Source: an uncultured Granulicatella sp.
GTDB lineage: Bacteria > Bacillota > Bacilli > Lactobacillales > Aerococcaceae
Assembly: GCA_947254045.1 (NCBI GenBank)
Contig: CAMYBO010000083.1
Span: 1 to 6,051, forward strand
DNA: 6,051 bases
Direction: 5' to 3'
Shown here piece by piece: positions 5,263-6,051 of the stretch (position 1 is its first letter; each line of letters opens with the position of its first letter). The translations under genes and the position numbers were made by a program. Under the pieces are notes generated by a model. It saw only the letters and a list, made by a program, of their open reading frames with translations. It made no database searches and had not been told where the DNA came from.

Positions 5263-5985
5263 ATTAACGTAACGTACAAAATGGTTGAACAATTCTTGCA
5301 TTCCTTCGTAATCGTTCACCATTGTTTCTGGATGTCCTTGTAATGCTAGAACATATTGTCCTTCTTCATTCGACTCAAAAGCTTCGATTAATCCATCCGC
5401 ACTCCAAGCAACAGCTTTGAAGTTTGGAGCAAGCTCTTTAACCGCTTGATGATGATACGAATTAATGGCTGTTTTCGTTCCAAAAATTTTAGCTAATTCA
5501 CTGCCTTCTGCAATGTCAATTGTATGAGTAGCAGTAGAAGGCATTGTTTTTTGAACATGTAAAATAGTTGATTCTGGATATTGCGATTGAATGTCTTGAT
5601 ATAAAGTACCTCCAAAAGCAACATTTAAAATTTGTATCCCTCTACAGATGGCAAGAATTGGTTTACGTTGACGATAAGCTTCTTCAATTAGCGCAAGTTC
5701 ATACGCATCTCTTACTGGATAAGTTCTTCCTAAGTTAATATGAGGTTCTTCTCCATATAAGAGAGGTGAAACATCTTGCCCTCCTGATAAAACTAATGCG
5801 TCAACTCTTGAAATATATTCGTGAGCTGTTTCTTGAGAAACAATCGGTAAGATTACTGGAATGGCTTTTGCTCTTTCTAATCCAGTAACAAATCCGTTAG
5901 GTGCATATGATAGGACATAGGTATCATGTTCAGTGTTATCTTGACGATGATTCCCTGAAATTCCTATTAAAGGATATTGTTGCAT
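5245..5985 (-). CDS. Gamma-glutamyl-GABA hydrolase-like class I glutamine amidotransferase (peptidase C26)
   Basis: This 246-residue cytosolic hydrolase is of the PuuD/peptidase C26 type and cleaves gamma-glutamyl amide bonds. In E. coli PuuD, the reference member, the substrate is gamma-glutamyl-GABA from putrescine breakdown. Key marks are LSGGQDVSP (66-74), the nucleophile elbow LAICRGIQILN (111-121) with Cys114, NSYHHQ (175-180), and QGHPE (216-220) giving His218 and Glu220 of the catalytic triad. It has no fused synthetase domain and its length is normal for the family. No other putrescine genes are near, so the natural substrate is open; a gamma-glutamyl peptide or folate-type substrate is possible. 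The start at 5985 has a strong RBS (minus strand AAAGGGGA). It is convergent with the rodA operon, and its last codons (EKRLF) lie within the right arm of element 2. Confidence 0.88.
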   Translation of the reverse strand: MQQYPLIGISGNHRQDNTEHDTYVLSYAPNGFVTGLERAKAIPVILPIVSQETAHEYISRVDALVLSGGQDVSPLLYGEEPHINLGRTYPVRDAYELALIEEAYRQRKPILAICRGIQILNVAFGGTLYQDIQSQYPESTILHVQKTMPSTATHTIDIAEGSELAKIFGTKTAINSYHHQAVKELAPNFKAVAWSADGLIEAFESNEEGQYVLALQGHPETMVNDYEGMQELFNHFVRYVNEKRLF

Positions 5986-5992
5986 CTATTTT

Positions 5993-6000
5993 TCCCCTTT
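5993..6000 (-). promoter_or_regulatory. Ribosome binding site of the amidotransferase
   Basis: On the minus strand AAAGGGGA precedes the ATG (complement of 5983-5985) by 7 nt, supporting this start. Upstream on the same strand TATCAT (6020-6025) is a possible -10, but its -35 would fall past 6036, where the genomic sequence ends, so the promoter is incomplete. Confidence 0.7.
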
Positions 6001-6035
6001 CGCATTGTAAGTAGTTTATATGATACTCTATTTTC

Positions 6036-6051
6036 CTGTCTCTTATACACA
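6036..6051. other. Sequencing adapter remnant (Tn5 mosaic end/Nextera)
   Basis: The last 16 bases, CTGTCTCTTATACACA, equal the first 16 of the 19-base Tn5 mosaic end used in transposase-based library kits. They sit exactly at the end of the window. This is best explained as untrimmed adapter at a contig end, so bases after 6035 should not be taken as genomic. Confidence 0.92.

Overview
The window reads as a low-GC Firmicute, most likely a member of the Lactobacillales (Enterococcus/Carnobacterium/Granulicatella-like). The reasons are AT-rich coding sequence with TTA/AAA/GAA-dominated codons, strong AGGAGG-type ribosome binding sites, a water-forming-type NADH oxidase, and a Fem-family cell-wall aminoacyltransferase. 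I cannot name the genus from sequence alone. The last 16 bases match the Tn5 mosaic-end/Nextera adapter, so the window probably ends at a contig edge and the genomic sequence stops near 6035.

Layout. 1-68: leader with a Fur/PerR-like inverted repeat and a strong RBS. 69-1427 (+): FAD-dependent NADH oxidase, closed by an intrinsic terminator (1447-1484). 1485-1824: gene-free stretch holding a branched structured repeat (element 1, about 1529-1679) and then an extended -10 promoter and leader. 1825-5069 (+): a tightly packed four-gene operon of rodA (SEDS glycan polymerase), a YusI-type ArsC/Spx-fold protein, a stand-alone GcvH lipoyl-carrier protein and a FemABX aminoacyltransferase. The junctions are 12 nt, an 8-nt overlap and 1 nt, and an intrinsic terminator follows (5084-5129). 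5140-5262: a second copy of the branched structured repeat (element 2), whose right arm runs into the 3' end of the next gene. 5245-5985 (-): a peptidase C26/PuuD-type class I glutamine amidotransferase, convergent with the operon.

How the genes fit together. The operon joins two cell-wall functions (RodA polymerises glycan strands, Fem adds cross-bridge amino acids to the precursor) with the YusI-GcvH pair, which also sits side by side in Bacillus subtilis. No glycine-cleavage P or T protein and no lipoate ligase is visible here. NADH oxidase disposes of NADH and oxygen; its upstream palindrome suggests control by a metal- or peroxide-sensing Fur-family regulator.

The most novel signal is the pair of intergenic elements. 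Their primary sequences differ, but they share an order of blocks (GTAG/CTAC base, a CCAC/GTGG hairpin, AGGAAA, a second hairpin, GCTKGCGTCC) and show compensatory base changes in a stem. This points to a dispersed, structurally conserved element that I cannot assign to a named family.
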